Below the pieces are notes generated by a model. It did not search any database and was not told the origin of the DNA. It was given only the letters and a program-made list of their open reading frames with translations. From Paenibacillus sabuli (lineage in GTDB: Bacteria > Bacillota > Bacilli > Paenibacillales > Paenibacillaceae), in NCBI RefSeq assembly GCF_014705605.1, contig NZ_JACXIZ010000004.1, forward strand, positions 19,614 through 83,613: a DNA stretch of 64,000 bases, written 5' to 3'. The position numbers were made by a program, and so were the translations under genes. This document shows positions 32,455 through 43,400 of this stretch, in pieces. Every line of letters starts with the position of its first letter. Within the stretch, counting starts at the first letter, position 1.

Positions 32455-33729
32455 ATGACGTATCGCCTGCTGCTTGTAGACGACGAGGAAGAGGTGCGCG
32501 AGGTGTTGCCCGAAATCGTGGACTGGTCCGGGCTCGGGTTCGAGGTAATCGGCACGCTGGAGGACGGGCAGGAGGCGATTGCGTATTTGCAAAAGTTCGA
32601 AGTCGACGTCATCTTGAGCGATATCAAGATGACCTTCCAATCGGGCCTGGACATCGCTGCGTACATCCATCGCCGGAAATTGCGGACCCGTGTCGTGCTG
32701 CTCAGCGGCTACCAGGAATTCGAGCTCGCCAAGGAAGCGATCCGCTACAATGTAAAGGACTACCTGCTGAAGCCGACCGATCTGGACGAGCTGTACAAGG
32801 TGTTCCGGACGATGAAGGAGGAGCTCGATCAGGCCGGGGAGGCCGCGCGGCGCAAGGAAGAGCGCAACCAGGACCGCGATCGCGGATATATCGCCTATCT
32901 GCTGTTCCATACGGAGATGGGGCCGGAGGAAGTGGTCCGGCAGATGCAGCGGCAGGGCTGGAGCGCGAGCGCGGGGCATGGGCCATGCCTCTTGCTGCAC
33001 GCGGGCTTCTCCAAAAAAAGCGGCGCCCCGCTCTCGGAGCATGATCGCGCTAGCTGCAAGATGGCGTTGGAAAAAGCGCTCGGCACGCCCAATCCGGCCC
33101 GGCCCGTCTTCGTCGAACGGTCCGGTCCGGAGGCGTTCCAGGCGGTCGTGTTCTCCGCCGGCGGAGCCGATGGCGGCCCGGAGGAGTCGCGGCATACAGC
33201 CGAGACGGACGCCTGGCTGCGTGCGATCGAACCGGCGATGCGGCGGTTCGCCTCAATTGCCGGCATCCGCGCGGCAGTCGAGCAGCCGCAGCGATTCGAC
33301 ATGCTCGCGCCGCTGCTGGACGCCTGCCGCAAGCCGCATGCGGCGGCGCCGAACACCGGTGTGACGCCTCCCCCGCAAGCCGTGCCGAAAAAGAGCGACG
33401 GCAAATATGCCATTCGTCATGCCAAGGCGTATATTCACGATCACTACATGGACAATCTTTCGCTGGAGGTCGTGGCGGCCCAAATTTACCTGAATCCGGT
33501 CTATTTCGGCCATCTATTCAAGCAGGAAACGCAAAAAAACTTCTCCGACTACCTCCTGGAGGTGCGTCTGGGCCATGCCAAGGAACTGCTCCGGACTTCC
33601 GCTCTCAAAATCTACGAGGTCTGCGAGCGCGTCGGCTACAAGGATATCAAGCACTTCTACAAGCTGTTCAAGCGGCACGTCGGCGTCACGCCGAGCGAAT
33701 ATCGCGATGGGCAGCAGCCTATGGAATAA
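32455..33729 (+). CDS. YesN-type response regulator with AraC output domain
   Basis: The 424-residue protein has an N-terminal receiver domain (1-120) with D9/D10, phospho-acceptor D56 in ILSDIKM and K105-type lysine in YLLKPTDLDEL. It then has a variable middle and a C-terminal AraC helix-turn-helix pair (about 320-420) ending HFYKLFKRHVGVTPSEYR. It should be phosphorylated by the YesM-like kinase at 34854 and activate the transport and degradation genes downstream. GGGGGGACG lies upstream of ATG 32455. An alpha/beta hydrolase gene is inserted between regulator and kinase, whereas these pairs are normally adjacent. Confidence 0.93.
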   Translation: MTYRLLLVDDEEEVREVLPEIVDWSGLGFEVIGTLEDGQEAIAYLQKFEVDVILSDIKMTFQSGLDIAAYIHRRKLRTRVVLLSGYQEFELAKEAIRYNVKDYLLKPTDLDELYKVFRTMKEELDQAGEAARRKEERNQDRDRGYIAYLLFHTEMGPEEVVRQMQRQGWSASAGHGPCLLLHAGFSKKSGAPLSEHDRASCKMALEKALGTPNPARPVFVERSGPEAFQAVVFSAGGADGGPEESRHTAETDAWLRAIEPAMRRFASIAGIRAAVEQPQRFDMLAPLLDACRKPHAAAPNTGVTPPPQAVPKKSDGKYAIRHAKAYIHDHYMDNLSLEVVAAQIYLNPVYFGHLFKQETQKNFSDYLLEVRLGHAKELLRTSALKIYEVCERVGYKDIKHFYKLFKRHVGVTPSEYRDGQQPME

Positions 33730-33743
33730 GGAGAGGGAAATCC

Positions 33744-34802
33744 ATGTTCGAACAATACGAGGACAACATTCGTCTCAAAGCGCGTACCGAAATGGCGGAA
33801 TTCGTCTCGCCCTACCAGGACTTCCGCAAGCATGCTTCATCGGTGACTCCGGGTATCCGGCTCGGGGTCAACGTGATCAAGCCGCAGCGGCCCGGTCCCG
33901 TCCTGATGCAGCTGCATGGCTGGCACATGAGCATGCCCGCGCCGGCGCGCAGGGACAGTCCGCTGCCCGGCAACGGCTACTTGATGGTCCAGGTGGATAT
34001 GCGGGGACGGGCATTCTCGGACGGGCGGCCGGACTGCAACGGTCTGGAATTGATGGATCTCTACGACGCGGTGCAGTTCGTCCGAGCGGAATATGCGCAG
34101 TGGATCAGCGCCCCCGAGCTCGTCTATCTCGAAGGCGGCAGCGGCGGCGGAGGCAATGTGATGGCCGCCGTGGGCAAGTTCCCCGATCTGTTCGCGGCGG
34201 CGACCGCGTATTACGGTATGTCCGACTACGCGGCATGGTACGAGCAGGATCAGACGGGCGAATTCCGCGACGAGCTGGACGTATGGGTGGGCGGTCCCCC
34301 GGCCGAGGACACGGAGCGGTATCGCGCCAGGAGCGGCTGCGCGCTCGCACCAAATCTGCTGACGCCGCTCTATATGGCGCATGGCGAGCACGATATCCGG
34401 GTGCCGGTGTCGCATAGCCGTGCGTACATGGAGACGCTGCGCGCCTGCGGCAAGCAGCGGCTCGCCAAGCTAGACGTCTTGCACGGTGTAGGCGGCAAAG
34501 GGCATCAGGATGGGATGAGTGAGCAGCAGCGGACGATGATGCTGCAGGCCTCGGAGGACAATCGCCGGCGGCACGCGGCGCCGCCTGTCCTGCCGTCCAG
34601 CGGGCGACTGGCCGTCGGCGGCTATGTGGTGACGCAGCCGCTGCGCGTGCGGCTGGAGCATATGGGCCAGTTCGCCTGGCTGGACTACGATCTGGCGCAG
34701 TCGCGCTTCCGGATGACTGCGCGCGGACCGTATCGCTATACGATCACGCTGGCCGACGGGGCGACTGTCGCCGGAACCTGCACACCGGACCCGACCGTTT
34801 AG
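33744..34802 (+). CDS. Alpha/beta hydrolase, acetyl-xylan-esterase/prolyl-oligopeptidase-like
   Basis: The 352-residue protein has an alpha/beta hydrolase core with an oxyanion strand (VLMQLHGWHM), a nucleophile elbow EGGSGGGGN, an acid in AHGEHDIRVPVSHS and a C-terminal histidine in GKGHQDG. The layout resembles acetyl xylan esterases and S9-type hydrolases. A C-terminal beta extension (about 285-352) is added. There is no signal peptide, so it probably deacylates imported oligosaccharides in the cytosol. GGAGAGGG lies just upstream of ATG 33744, only 14 bases after the response regulator. Confidence 0.8.
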   Translation: MFEQYEDNIRLKARTEMAEFVSPYQDFRKHASSVTPGIRLGVNVIKPQRPGPVLMQLHGWHMSMPAPARRDSPLPGNGYLMVQVDMRGRAFSDGRPDCNGLELMDLYDAVQFVRAEYAQWISAPELVYLEGGSGGGGNVMAAVGKFPDLFAAATAYYGMSDYAAWYEQDQTGEFRDELDVWVGGPPAEDTERYRARSGCALAPNLLTPLYMAHGEHDIRVPVSHSRAYMETLRACGKQRLAKLDVLHGVGGKGHQDGMSEQQRTMMLQASEDNRRRHAAPPVLPSSGRLAVGGYVVTQPLRVRLEHMGQFAWLDYDLAQSRFRMTARGPYRYTITLADGATVAGTCTPDPTV

Positions 34803-34853
34803 AAGCCAGGTCAGCGATTCTTCGGGATTCCACAAGCGAAATGGGGCAGCGCC

Positions 34854-36653
34854 GTGGCAAGATGGAGCGTATGGAACGATATTCGCACGTACAAGTTCAA
34901 CAGTGTGCTGGTGCGCTATTTTGTCATGACGGTGCTGCTGCTAATGGTGCCGATCGGACTGGTGCAATTGGCGGTCTACAAGTACAACGACGAAATGCTG
35001 AAGGATGAAATCACGCGCTCAAATCTGACGGAGCTGGTTCGTGTGCTGGACGCCATCGACAACACCTTGCTCGGCCTGGCGAATGTCTCGTTTCAAATGG
35101 CGAGCTATTCCGATTATGCCTCGGTCATGGGCGAGGACTTCCGCTACCCGTTGTCTCCGGCGCTGATCGACAAGATTCACAGCATTCAGGCGTCAATGAA
35201 TATGGTGCAGCTGACGAACGCAAATTTCAGCGCCATCTCGCTCTATGTCGAGAACAGCGATTTTGTCATTACCGGGGCGAGCGGAGGACAACGCGGCAAG
35301 TTTGACAATGCGTGGTGGATCGACGCCTACCGGAAGAAGCAAACGCAGGAACGCGCATGGATCGAATTTTTGCAGAGCGTATCGGGTACCGCTGGCGCGG
35401 CGCCCGATACGCTGGCGCATTTCCGGCAATTGCCGGTGTACAGCGCCGACCGGAGGGGCGTATTGTTCATCTCGATCGACATGTCCCGGCTGCAGGAGCT
35501 GCTGGGCGTGGACGACCGGACGCAGCAATTGTTCATTCTCGACGCCGATGGCCGGATCGTCTACGGCCCGGACAGCGGGCAGTTGAGTCGGCGCTTCGCC
35601 GATCTGTATCCGGAGGCGGCCGCCGATATCGGCGACGGCTCGCTGTCCAGGCTTGTCCGGCTCGGGGAGACTGATCTGGTGTTGTCGGCGGCGCCCTCCG
35701 CTTATCAAGACTGGCGGTACGTGTCCTTGGTGCCGCTGCAGCACTATTATCCCAAGCAGGTGAAATTCAAGCAGTTCATGACGTATCTTGTCCTCCTGGC
35801 CGTCGTCTCCAGCCTGCTGTTCGCCATGATCTTGTCGCTGCAGAGCTACCGGCCGATCAGCGGCATCCTCTCGATGCTGCATCCGGGCGACAAGGCGGAG
35901 TTGCGACGTCGTCCGGCCAAATTTAACGAAGTGAACGTCATATCCGCTGCGCTCGCCAACTCGAACGAAAAGCGAAAGGCGATGGAACTGGAGCTCCAGC
36001 GGCGCTACGAATTGCTGCAAAAATCGCAGTCGATTGCGCTGCAGGCGCAGATCAAGCCCCATTTCCTCTACAACACGCTGGAATCCATTAATTTGCGGGC
36101 GATGCGTCTGACGAAGGGGAAAAACGAGGTGTCCGAGATGATCCAGACGCTGTCGCGCTTGCTGCGTCTGAGCCTGATGACGGAGGATGATATGATTCCG
36201 CTGCGGACGGAGCTGGAGCATGCGCGGCTGTACGTGCAGATGCAGCAGATGCGCAGACAGGGCCGGCTGGAGGTGACGTGGCTCGTCAACGAGAGCATCC
36301 TGGATTGCGCGGTCATCAAGCTCACGCTCCAGCCAATCCTGGAGAACGCCATCGTGCACGGCATTCAGCCCTCGCGCAGACCCGGCGCGATCAGCGTGAT
36401 CGGCTATGCGGAGCGGGAGTCCATTGTATTGAAAATCAAGGATAACGGCGTCGGCATGGCGCGGGCCGTCGCCGACCGTCTCAATCAGAGCTTTTTGCAA
36501 TCGCCGATCAAAGAAAACGAGCACATCGGCCTGCGCAACGTCAATCAACGGATCAAGCTCGTATTCGGCAGCGCGTACGGACTGCGAATCGCCAGCAAGG
36601 AAGGCGAGGGAGCGCTGGTCGAGCTGCGTATTCCGAAGCGCCCCGGCCGTTGA
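34854..36653 (+). CDS. YesM-type sensor histidine kinase
   Basis: The 599-residue protein has a first membrane helix at about 20-42, an extracytoplasmic sensor region, a second helix at about 305-330, a short HAMP-like linker and a His_kinase/HATPase module. The phosphorylated histidine is about H403 in IKPHFLYNTLE, followed by ATP-site motifs QPILENAIVHG (N box), IKDNGVGM and EHIGLRNVNQR. This LytS/YesM class is paired with YesN-type regulators and senses sugars at the membrane, often with a binding protein. The start is GTG 34854 with a weak GGGGC upstream. Confidence 0.93.
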   Translation: MARWSVWNDIRTYKFNSVLVRYFVMTVLLLMVPIGLVQLAVYKYNDEMLKDEITRSNLTELVRVLDAIDNTLLGLANVSFQMASYSDYASVMGEDFRYPLSPALIDKIHSIQASMNMVQLTNANFSAISLYVENSDFVITGASGGQRGKFDNAWWIDAYRKKQTQERAWIEFLQSVSGTAGAAPDTLAHFRQLPVYSADRRGVLFISIDMSRLQELLGVDDRTQQLFILDADGRIVYGPDSGQLSRRFADLYPEAAADIGDGSLSRLVRLGETDLVLSAAPSAYQDWRYVSLVPLQHYYPKQVKFKQFMTYLVLLAVVSSLLFAMILSLQSYRPISGILSMLHPGDKAELRRRPAKFNEVNVISAALANSNEKRKAMELELQRRYELLQKSQSIALQAQIKPHFLYNTLESINLRAMRLTKGKNEVSEMIQTLSRLLRLSLMTEDDMIPLRTELEHARLYVQMQQMRRQGRLEVTWLVNESILDCAVIKLTLQPILENAIVHGIQPSRRPGAISVIGYAERESIVLKIKDNGVGMARAVADRLNQSFLQSPIKENEHIGLRNVNQRIKLVFGSAYGLRIASKEGEGALVELRIPKRPGR

Positions 36654-36764
36654 AGCTGCGCGAGGTGGTGCACAGACAAGGTCGAAGCGCCACCTATTCC
36701 TTCCCCTACCAAACGCCGCGATGTAAACCTTCTCACAGCCCCCTAAAACATAGGGTGCGCCGGA

Positions 36765-36793
36765 TTTTTCGCCTGCCTTGGCTTCTTTATAAT
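36765..36793 (+). promoter_or_regulatory. Promoter of the first ABC transporter operon
   Basis: A perfect TATAAT (36788-36793) lies 35 bases before the permease start; the -35 region (TTTTTC) is poor, consistent with dependence on the YesN-like activator. Confidence 0.6.
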
Positions 36794-36828
36794 AGAGAGA
36801 CAAACCAGAAGAAAAAAGGTGTGATCCG

Positions 36829-37722
36829 GTGCAATACCTCAAACGGCATTACTGGCTCTACATATTTCTGATTCCCGGTTTCTCGTATTTGCTTCTCTTT
36901 AAGTACGTGCCCATGGCCGGCATTGTCATCGCGTTCAAGGACCTTAGCTTGACCAAGGGCATTCTGAACAGCGATTGGGTAGGGTGGTATCACTTCGAAA
37001 CGCTGCTGACTTCGAGCAACTTTTACCGCGTGCTTCGGAATTCCTTGCTGCTCAGCTTTTACCAGATTGTCTGGGGCTTCCCGGCCCCGATTCTGCTCGC
37101 GCTCATGCTCAACGAGGTGCGCCATCTGGCGTTCAAGCGGGTGACCCAGACGATCATTTATTTCCCGCATTTTATTTCGTGGGTCGTCATGGCGGGCATC
37201 GTGATGAGCTTCCTTTCCCCTTCGACCGGGATCGTCAATTACGTGTTGCATACGCTGGGCTTCGATTCGGTGGCGTTTTTGCTGAAGCCGGAATACTTTC
37301 GCTCGATCATTGTCAGCTCGGAGGTGTGGAAGGAGGTCGGCTGGGGGACGATCATCTATTTCGCCGCGATATCCGGGATCGACCCGACGCTCTACGAATC
37401 GGCTACCATCGACGGCGCCAACCGCTTCCAGAAAATGTGGCATATTACGCTGCCCGGCATCGCCGCCACGATCGTCATCCTGTTGCTGCTCAAGCTGGGC
37501 AATATTTTGGACAATGGCTTCGAGCAGATCTATCTGCTCTACAATCCGATGACGTATGCGACGGGCGATGTGTTCGAGACCTATACCTTCCGGATCGGCC
37601 TGCAGCAGGGGCGCATTTCGTACGGCACGGCCGTCGGCTTGTTCAAAGCGGTGGTCGGCTTCGCACTCATCATGAGCGCCAACTCGCTGGCGCGCAAAAT
37701 CAGCAAAAAATCGATCTGGTAG
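36829..37722 (+). CDS. Carbohydrate ABC transporter permease (LplB-like)
   Basis: The 297-residue membrane protein has six helices and the EAA loop that docks the ATPase: YESATIDGANRFQKMWHITLPGI, near residue 200. The pattern LIPGFSYLLLFKYVPMAGIVIAFKDL at the N-terminus is typical of the LplB family, which imports oligosaccharides with large Paenibacillus-type binding lipoproteins. GTG 36829 follows AAAAAAGGTG. The partner permease starts 17 bases downstream. No ATP-binding subunit is encoded nearby; a shared MsmX-type ATPase is likely. Confidence 0.94.
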   Translation: MQYLKRHYWLYIFLIPGFSYLLLFKYVPMAGIVIAFKDLSLTKGILNSDWVGWYHFETLLTSSNFYRVLRNSLLLSFYQIVWGFPAPILLALMLNEVRHLAFKRVTQTIIYFPHFISWVVMAGIVMSFLSPSTGIVNYVLHTLGFDSVAFLLKPEYFRSIIVSSEVWKEVGWGTIIYFAAISGIDPTLYESATIDGANRFQKMWHITLPGIAATIVILLLLKLGNILDNGFEQIYLLYNPMTYATGDVFETYTFRIGLQQGRISYGTAVGLFKAVVGFALIMSANSLARKISKKSIW

Positions 37723-37739
37723 GAAAGGGGGGGCGTGCT

Positions 37740-38621
37740 ATGCGCAGCCTAAAACGGTTGACCGGATTCGACGTCATCAATTACGGCTTAATCGTGCTTG
37801 TCTCGATGGCCATGCTTTATCCGTTCGCCAACGTGCTGGCGGTGTCCTTGAGCTCATACAGCGCCTATATCGAAAATCCGACACGCATCTGGCCGGACGA
37901 ATTCAGCTTCGCGGCTTATCGGGAGATGCTGTCCAAGCCGATCCTTTGGTCGAGCTACCTGAACACGATCATCGTCACGGTGTGCGGCGTCTTTTTCGGC
38001 ATCTTGCTCTATATTGTGACTGCTTACCCGCTCTCCAAGGGGTATCTGAAGGGACGCAAGCTCCTGATGGTGGCCGTGGTGTTTTCCATGCTGTTCAACG
38101 GCGGCATCATTCCGAACTTCTACCTGATGCGCGAGCTGGGTCTGCTGGACACATTGACCGCGCTGGTGATGCCGATGCTTTTTACCGGGTTCAACCTGAT
38201 TTTGATGAAGACGTTCATGGAGCATATTCCGGAGGAGCTGGAGGAAGCGGCCCGGATCGACGGCGCCTCGGAGCCGTACGTGCTGTTCCGCATCGTCGTG
38301 CCGCTCTCCAAGCCGATCATCGCGACCTTGTGTCTGTTCACCGCAGTCACGTACTGGAACAACTTTTTCAACGCCGTGCTGTACATCCGCTCGGTGGACA
38401 AGTGGCCGCTCATGCTGTATTTGAACGAAATTATCCGCAGCGCCAACCTGGCGAGTACGAGCGCGGACGGCAATCTGGCCGAGCAGGGCGCATTCGACGT
38501 CATGCCGGAGACGTTGCAGTATGCTGCAATTATGGTCGTAATGATCCCGATTTTATGCGTGTACCCGTTTTTGCAGAAGTACTTTGTCAAGGGCATCATG
38601 CTCGGTTCGGTCAAAGGGTAA
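37740..38621 (+). CDS. Carbohydrate ABC transporter permease (LplC-like)
   Basis: The 293-residue protein is the second permease, with six helices and the EAA loop LEEAARIDGASEPYVLFRIVVPLSKP. The C-terminus PFLQKYFVKGIMLGSVKG is the family signature. ATG 37740 follows AGGAAAGGGGGGG. It forms a heterodimer with the preceding permease. Confidence 0.94.
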   Translation: MRSLKRLTGFDVINYGLIVLVSMAMLYPFANVLAVSLSSYSAYIENPTRIWPDEFSFAAYREMLSKPILWSSYLNTIIVTVCGVFFGILLYIVTAYPLSKGYLKGRKLLMVAVVFSMLFNGGIIPNFYLMRELGLLDTLTALVMPMLFTGFNLILMKTFMEHIPEELEEAARIDGASEPYVLFRIVVPLSKPIIATLCLFTAVTYWNNFFNAVLYIRSVDKWPLMLYLNEIIRSANLASTSADGNLAEQGAFDVMPETLQYAAIMVVMIPILCVYPFLQKYFVKGIMLGSVKG

Positions 38622-38685
38622 GGTCAATGGTTAATAAGAGGCTTCGCCTTTTATTATAAAAAACAGATGGGGAAGGGGCAGGTGC

Positions 38686-40275
38686 ATGAGAACGGTTCAG
38701 CGAAAGACGGCAATCGTCCTGCTCGCGGCGCTGCTGCTCGTCGTCACGGCGTGCTCGGGCAATGCGAATGATCCAGACAACGCGGCGGGAGAAGACAATG
38801 GAAGTGCGAACCAGCAAGGCACGAACACTGTGGTTAACGACGATGAGGGCGAGCCCGTTACGATTCGAATCATGAGTACGCTGGGCAGCGCGGAGGTGCC
38901 GGAGGACGATCCGCAGCGCGCCTTTGTCGACGTCGTCGAGGAAGCGCTTAACGTCAATCTGGAGTTTATCGCGCCGCCGGCGTCGGGCTACGAGTCGCAG
39001 CTGCAATTGACGCTGATCTCGGGCGATCTGCCGGACGTCGTGTTTTTCCCCAGCGAAGACAACGAGATGTACATCAATGCGGTCAACGACGGCGTCATTG
39101 TGCCGATCAATGACTATCTGGAGGATGCCGACAATCTGATGGCGCACTCGTACGAGCATTCCTGGTCAGCCTTGAAGACGATGGGCGACGACAACATCTA
39201 CGCCATTCCCCGCACTTCGATTACACGCAATGACGGCTTCACGGTGCGCAAGGACTGGATGGACAATCTCGGCATCCCGGTGCCGGAAAATTCGGAAATG
39301 TCGGTCGAGGAGTTCACCGATATGCTGCATCGGTTCACGTTCGACGATCCGGACGGCAACGGCAAGGATGATACGTACGGCTTCGGCTCGTTCGTCGATG
39401 CCAATAAGATTCTTCAACCGGTGCTGACCTCGGAGCTGGGCCATTACGGCTGGCAGGCCTACGGAGGCGGCGAATACGACTATACGCTGCCGGAATACGA
39501 TCGCAACAGCGACGTGTATGCGAACGTGCTGGGCTACACGCGCGATCTGTACGCCTCGGGCGTGCTGGACCCGGATTCGCCGATCAATGACAACAAGACG
39601 GCGTCGGAACGCTTCGAACGCGGCATCACGGGCGTCGTCCGCGACTTCGCCGGTTACGTGAAGCGCAAGGAAGACGCGCTGCACAAGCTCAACCCGGAAG
39701 CGGAGCTAACCTATCTGTTCGTCCAAGGTCCGGAGGGAGAAGTGAAGGGCGGGGTATACGGCACCGGCATCTGGGGCGTATGGGCGATTACCTCGGCCGC
39801 CGAGCATCCGGAGAAGGCGGTGGAGGTGTTCGATTACCTGCTCTCCGACGAGGGCTGGGATCTGGTGTCCTACGGCATGGAGGGCACGCACTACACGATG
39901 GAGAACGGAGAGCGCGTCTACAGTCCGGAGGCAGGCACCATGTATATGCAGCGCAATATCGTGCGGCGCCACGACGACCCGGACTTCTTCCTTCATCCGA
40001 CGAGCTATACGGAGGCGGACAAGGAATTGGTGCGGCCGTGGATTCAAAAAGCGGTGGATACCGCTGTCGTGTCCCTGGATCAGGGGCATACGCCGGCGGC
40101 GGCCAGGGAGCCGAAATTCATGGATTACAAGCTCACCTGGGACGAACTCACGACTCGGATCATGCTCGGCGACCTGCCGATGGAGCAGCTCGGGCCGATT
40201 CGCGACGATTGGTATAAGCATGGCGGAGAGGCGTATATGGAGCAAATGAACGATTATATTCGCTCGACCCAGTAA
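38686..40275 (+). CDS. Extracellular solute-binding lipoprotein of the ABC transporter
   Basis: The 529-residue protein has a lipoprotein signal peptide with lipobox VTAC (about residue 23), an Asn/Gly/Asp-rich linker and a family-1-type binding fold typical of LplA-like proteins of about 500-550 residues. A calcium-binding-like loop DDPDGNGKDDTYGFG lies near residue 220. It should capture an oligosaccharide at the cell surface for the adjacent permeases and may report to the YesM-like kinase. GGGGAAGGGGCAGG precedes ATG 38686. Confidence 0.93.
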   Translation: MRTVQRKTAIVLLAALLLVVTACSGNANDPDNAAGEDNGSANQQGTNTVVNDDEGEPVTIRIMSTLGSAEVPEDDPQRAFVDVVEEALNVNLEFIAPPASGYESQLQLTLISGDLPDVVFFPSEDNEMYINAVNDGVIVPINDYLEDADNLMAHSYEHSWSALKTMGDDNIYAIPRTSITRNDGFTVRKDWMDNLGIPVPENSEMSVEEFTDMLHRFTFDDPDGNGKDDTYGFGSFVDANKILQPVLTSELGHYGWQAYGGGEYDYTLPEYDRNSDVYANVLGYTRDLYASGVLDPDSPINDNKTASERFERGITGVVRDFAGYVKRKEDALHKLNPEAELTYLFVQGPEGEVKGGVYGTGIWGVWAITSAAEHPEKAVEVFDYLLSDEGWDLVSYGMEGTHYTMENGERVYSPEAGTMYMQRNIVRRHDDPDFFLHPTSYTEADKELVRPWIQKAVDTAVVSLDQGHTPAAAREPKFMDYKLTWDELTTRIMLGDLPMEQLGPIRDDWYKHGGEAYMEQMNDYIRSTQ

Positions 40276-40277
40276 AT

Positions 40278-40345
40278 GTACCTCGGGTACAGGAAGCACG
40301 TGCAAAGCCCGGCTGTCCGCCGCTTCGCGCAAGCGACAGCGGCGG
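40278..40345 (+). other. Two intercistronic hairpins after the binding-protein gene
   Basis: GTACC-TCG-GGTAC (40278-40290) and CCGCCGCT / AGCGGCGG (40317-40324 and 40338-40345) follow the stop codon. There is no T tract, so they may stabilise the highly expressed upstream mRNA rather than terminate. Confidence 0.55.
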
Positions 40346-40401
40346 ATCGCCGCCGTACGGATTCACCAGATTCACCATACTCGCAATGATGGGGGAGAAG
40401 G

Positions 40402-43400
40402 ATGATGAAGAAAGTATGGGCTGCTGTACTGACTGTATGTTTGTTCGTCTCGTTGTGCGCCGTTGCGCCTTCTGTACGCGCATCCGGCGATCAACACACG
40501 TATTTGCCTGCCAAGCTGTTTAAGACGTTCGGTTCCTGGCGGCTGACCGGCACTTACTTGACCGGATTGGCCAGTGAGGAGGCCGGCGATCCGTCGCCGG
40601 CGATTGCCGAGCTCGATATCGCCATCGCGGGCGATTATAAAGTATGGGTGCGCGATCGCGACTTCGCCACCAATCAACCGGGGACGCGGACCTTCGGCGT
40701 CGCCGTGGACGGTGTGCCTGTCAGCGAGCTGTTCGGCGATCACGGGCAGGAGGGCTTTCGCTGGTCCGAGGTCGGTGTGTTTACGCTGAGCGCAGGTGTG
40801 CACGAATTGTCGCTGCTCGACACTTCTGGCTTTTACGCGCGCAGTGCGGGCTTCTTCGTCAGCGATGATCTCAACCTCGTTCCGCCGGAGGACGAAGGGG
40901 ACCTGCTGGAGATAGTGGAGCCGGCCGACCCGCTCTCGGGGCTGCCCTCGGCGGAATTTCCGGCCTGGGCGACTGACGATGTGACGCCGTCCAAAAGCGA
41001 CAGCATCGAGAACGATTCCGTGAAGGTAGTATTCCACCAAGGCACGGGCACGGAGGGCGCATTGGTGCAAAATGAAATATTCATCAAGTCGAGCGGGCAA
41101 TGGGTCGCGGTCAAGGACAAAACCGACGCTCTGGGCTTCCTGATGATGTCCGCCTTGCATACCGAGCTGGGAGGGATGGATACCCATTTTGCCCGCGTGC
41201 TGCAGCGCGTGGCGGTCGGCGGCGGCGAAGCGAGCGCGATTGCGGACGATTACTTCCACTCGGGCGTGCCCGTCTGGTTCATTCCGTCCGATTACACGAA
41301 GCTTGGGTCGGACAAGGTGGAGCTGACTTTCCCGAATACGGAGGCGGACCTCACGGTCACGTTCGAGCTGGATGCGCTCACCGATGATCCGAAGGTGACG
41401 CTGAATGCCGAGTTCGCCGAGGATGGCGCGTATTCCTTCCTGCTGTACAGCGGCGAAGGCGTGGACGAGGCGGACTACGATACCGTGACCGCTCCGATGC
41501 TCTACGTCAAGCATGCCGTCCCGGACCATGCGGGAATGATTCCGGAGAGCTACCTGTTCACGCCGATGGCGAGCTTGCATTTCTCCCCCGGCGAATCGCC
41601 GATCCCCGGCCAGGAGCTGACGAGCGGCATCGTCATGGACCCGGAGAGCGTGCCTCAGGGTTATACGTATCCGGACACGTCGCATTTCGGACTGGTGCTG
41701 CGGGATGAAACCGGCCATGTTCGACCGCAATTCGCAGCACCGCTGTTTGGCACGACGGACAGCCTGTTCGAGGACGGCGACGACTACGAGGTGTCGTACC
41801 GGATCGTTAACCGCACGGCGTCATGGTTCGATACGCTCAAGCATGTCACCGAGGAGATGTACAATTTCGCCGATCTGCGCTCGAATGTTTACCATTCGGT
41901 CAATGAAGCGATCTACAACGCCACCGATCTGATGCTGGACGATCAATACGGAGGCTGGGATCCGGAGCAGATGGCGCACTACAATATGGAAGCGCAGGAC
42001 GTGACGACGATGTCCAATGCGATGGCGGCCGTGCAGCGCTATCTGCTGACCGAGGACGAGGACATCCTCGATACACGCGCCGTGCCGACGCTGGCCTTCC
42101 TGCTGAGCAGGCTGAACTATCACTTCAAAAACACCGACAGTACGGGCGGTGCGAACTCTTATGTCTCCGATCCGCCGTCGGCCATCGGCGGACCGGTCAC
42201 CCGGTACACGACGAGTGTCTACGGGGGATTGTACGAGATGACGCAGGGGCGGATGCCCTTCCTGCTGGACACCGGGCTACATGCGGCGTCGGGCTCGGCC
42301 AATCTGAGCGGGGTCGCCGACCAGGCGGCGATGTACAAGTATGTCGGCGATCCAATCTACCTGAACAAGGCCAAGCAACTGGCCGATCAGTACCTGGCGA
42401 ACAATCCGAATACCGGGGCGAATCGCGACACGCCGTTCATCAGCAGCTTCGTCTACGGCGATACGATTCCGATGGTGACAGCGTTCCTGGCGGCCTACGA
42501 GCTGACGGGCGACACCAAGTATCTGGAGGCGGCCGAGGAAAGCGGCGAATTGCTGGCCACCAGCGTGTGGACGACCGGCTACCACAATGGGTACGATACA
42601 TCCAGTTATACCGTCGATCCCGTGGACACGGCGGCGCGTAAGCGCAGCGTGGATTGGTCCTCCTTCTTCTGGCACGGCAGCGAGCGCTGGCGGCTGGGCA
42701 ATATCGACGGCGAGGCCAAGCCGCCGAGCGAGGTCGGGCCCCCGCTGCAGGAGGAGACGGCGCCGGGCTGGGTGGTCGCCAAGGCCGGCATGGGCACCGA
42801 GCATACCAGCAGCCCGACCAGCGGCAATATTATCTCGATGAACAACTGGGCGGGCAACCTCGTCAAGCTGTCCGAGTACACCGGAGATCCGTACTTCGAG
42901 ACGATGGCGCGCAACGCGATGATCGGTCGCTTCGGCAATTATCCGGGCTACTACCAGGATCGCAGCCTGCTTCATCATATGAAGGACGATTATCCATACG
43001 TCGGACCGGAGTATACGTCGATCTATTACCATCACATTCCGGTGTTCATCTCCATGCTGGAGGACTTCCTGATCAATAGCGCATGGGCGAAGTCGGAGCG
43101 CCATATCTCCTTCCCGTCGATCGTCCAGTCGGGGTACGCCTACTTCGCCTCGAATCAATTCGGCCATGCGCCAGGCACATTCTACGGCGATGACGACATG
43201 TGGCTGTGGCTGGATCGGGGCATCATCGAGCCGGATACGCCAGATATCGACTACCTCGCCGCCCGCAAGGACGGCAAGCTCGGACTGGCGCTGATGAACG
43301 AAAGCGGCCAAACCGTCACCTCGGCCGTCTATCTGGGCGACAAGGTCGCCGGTGGCTCGGTCTATACGGGTACGGCGACGGTGTATGAGGCCGATGGCAC

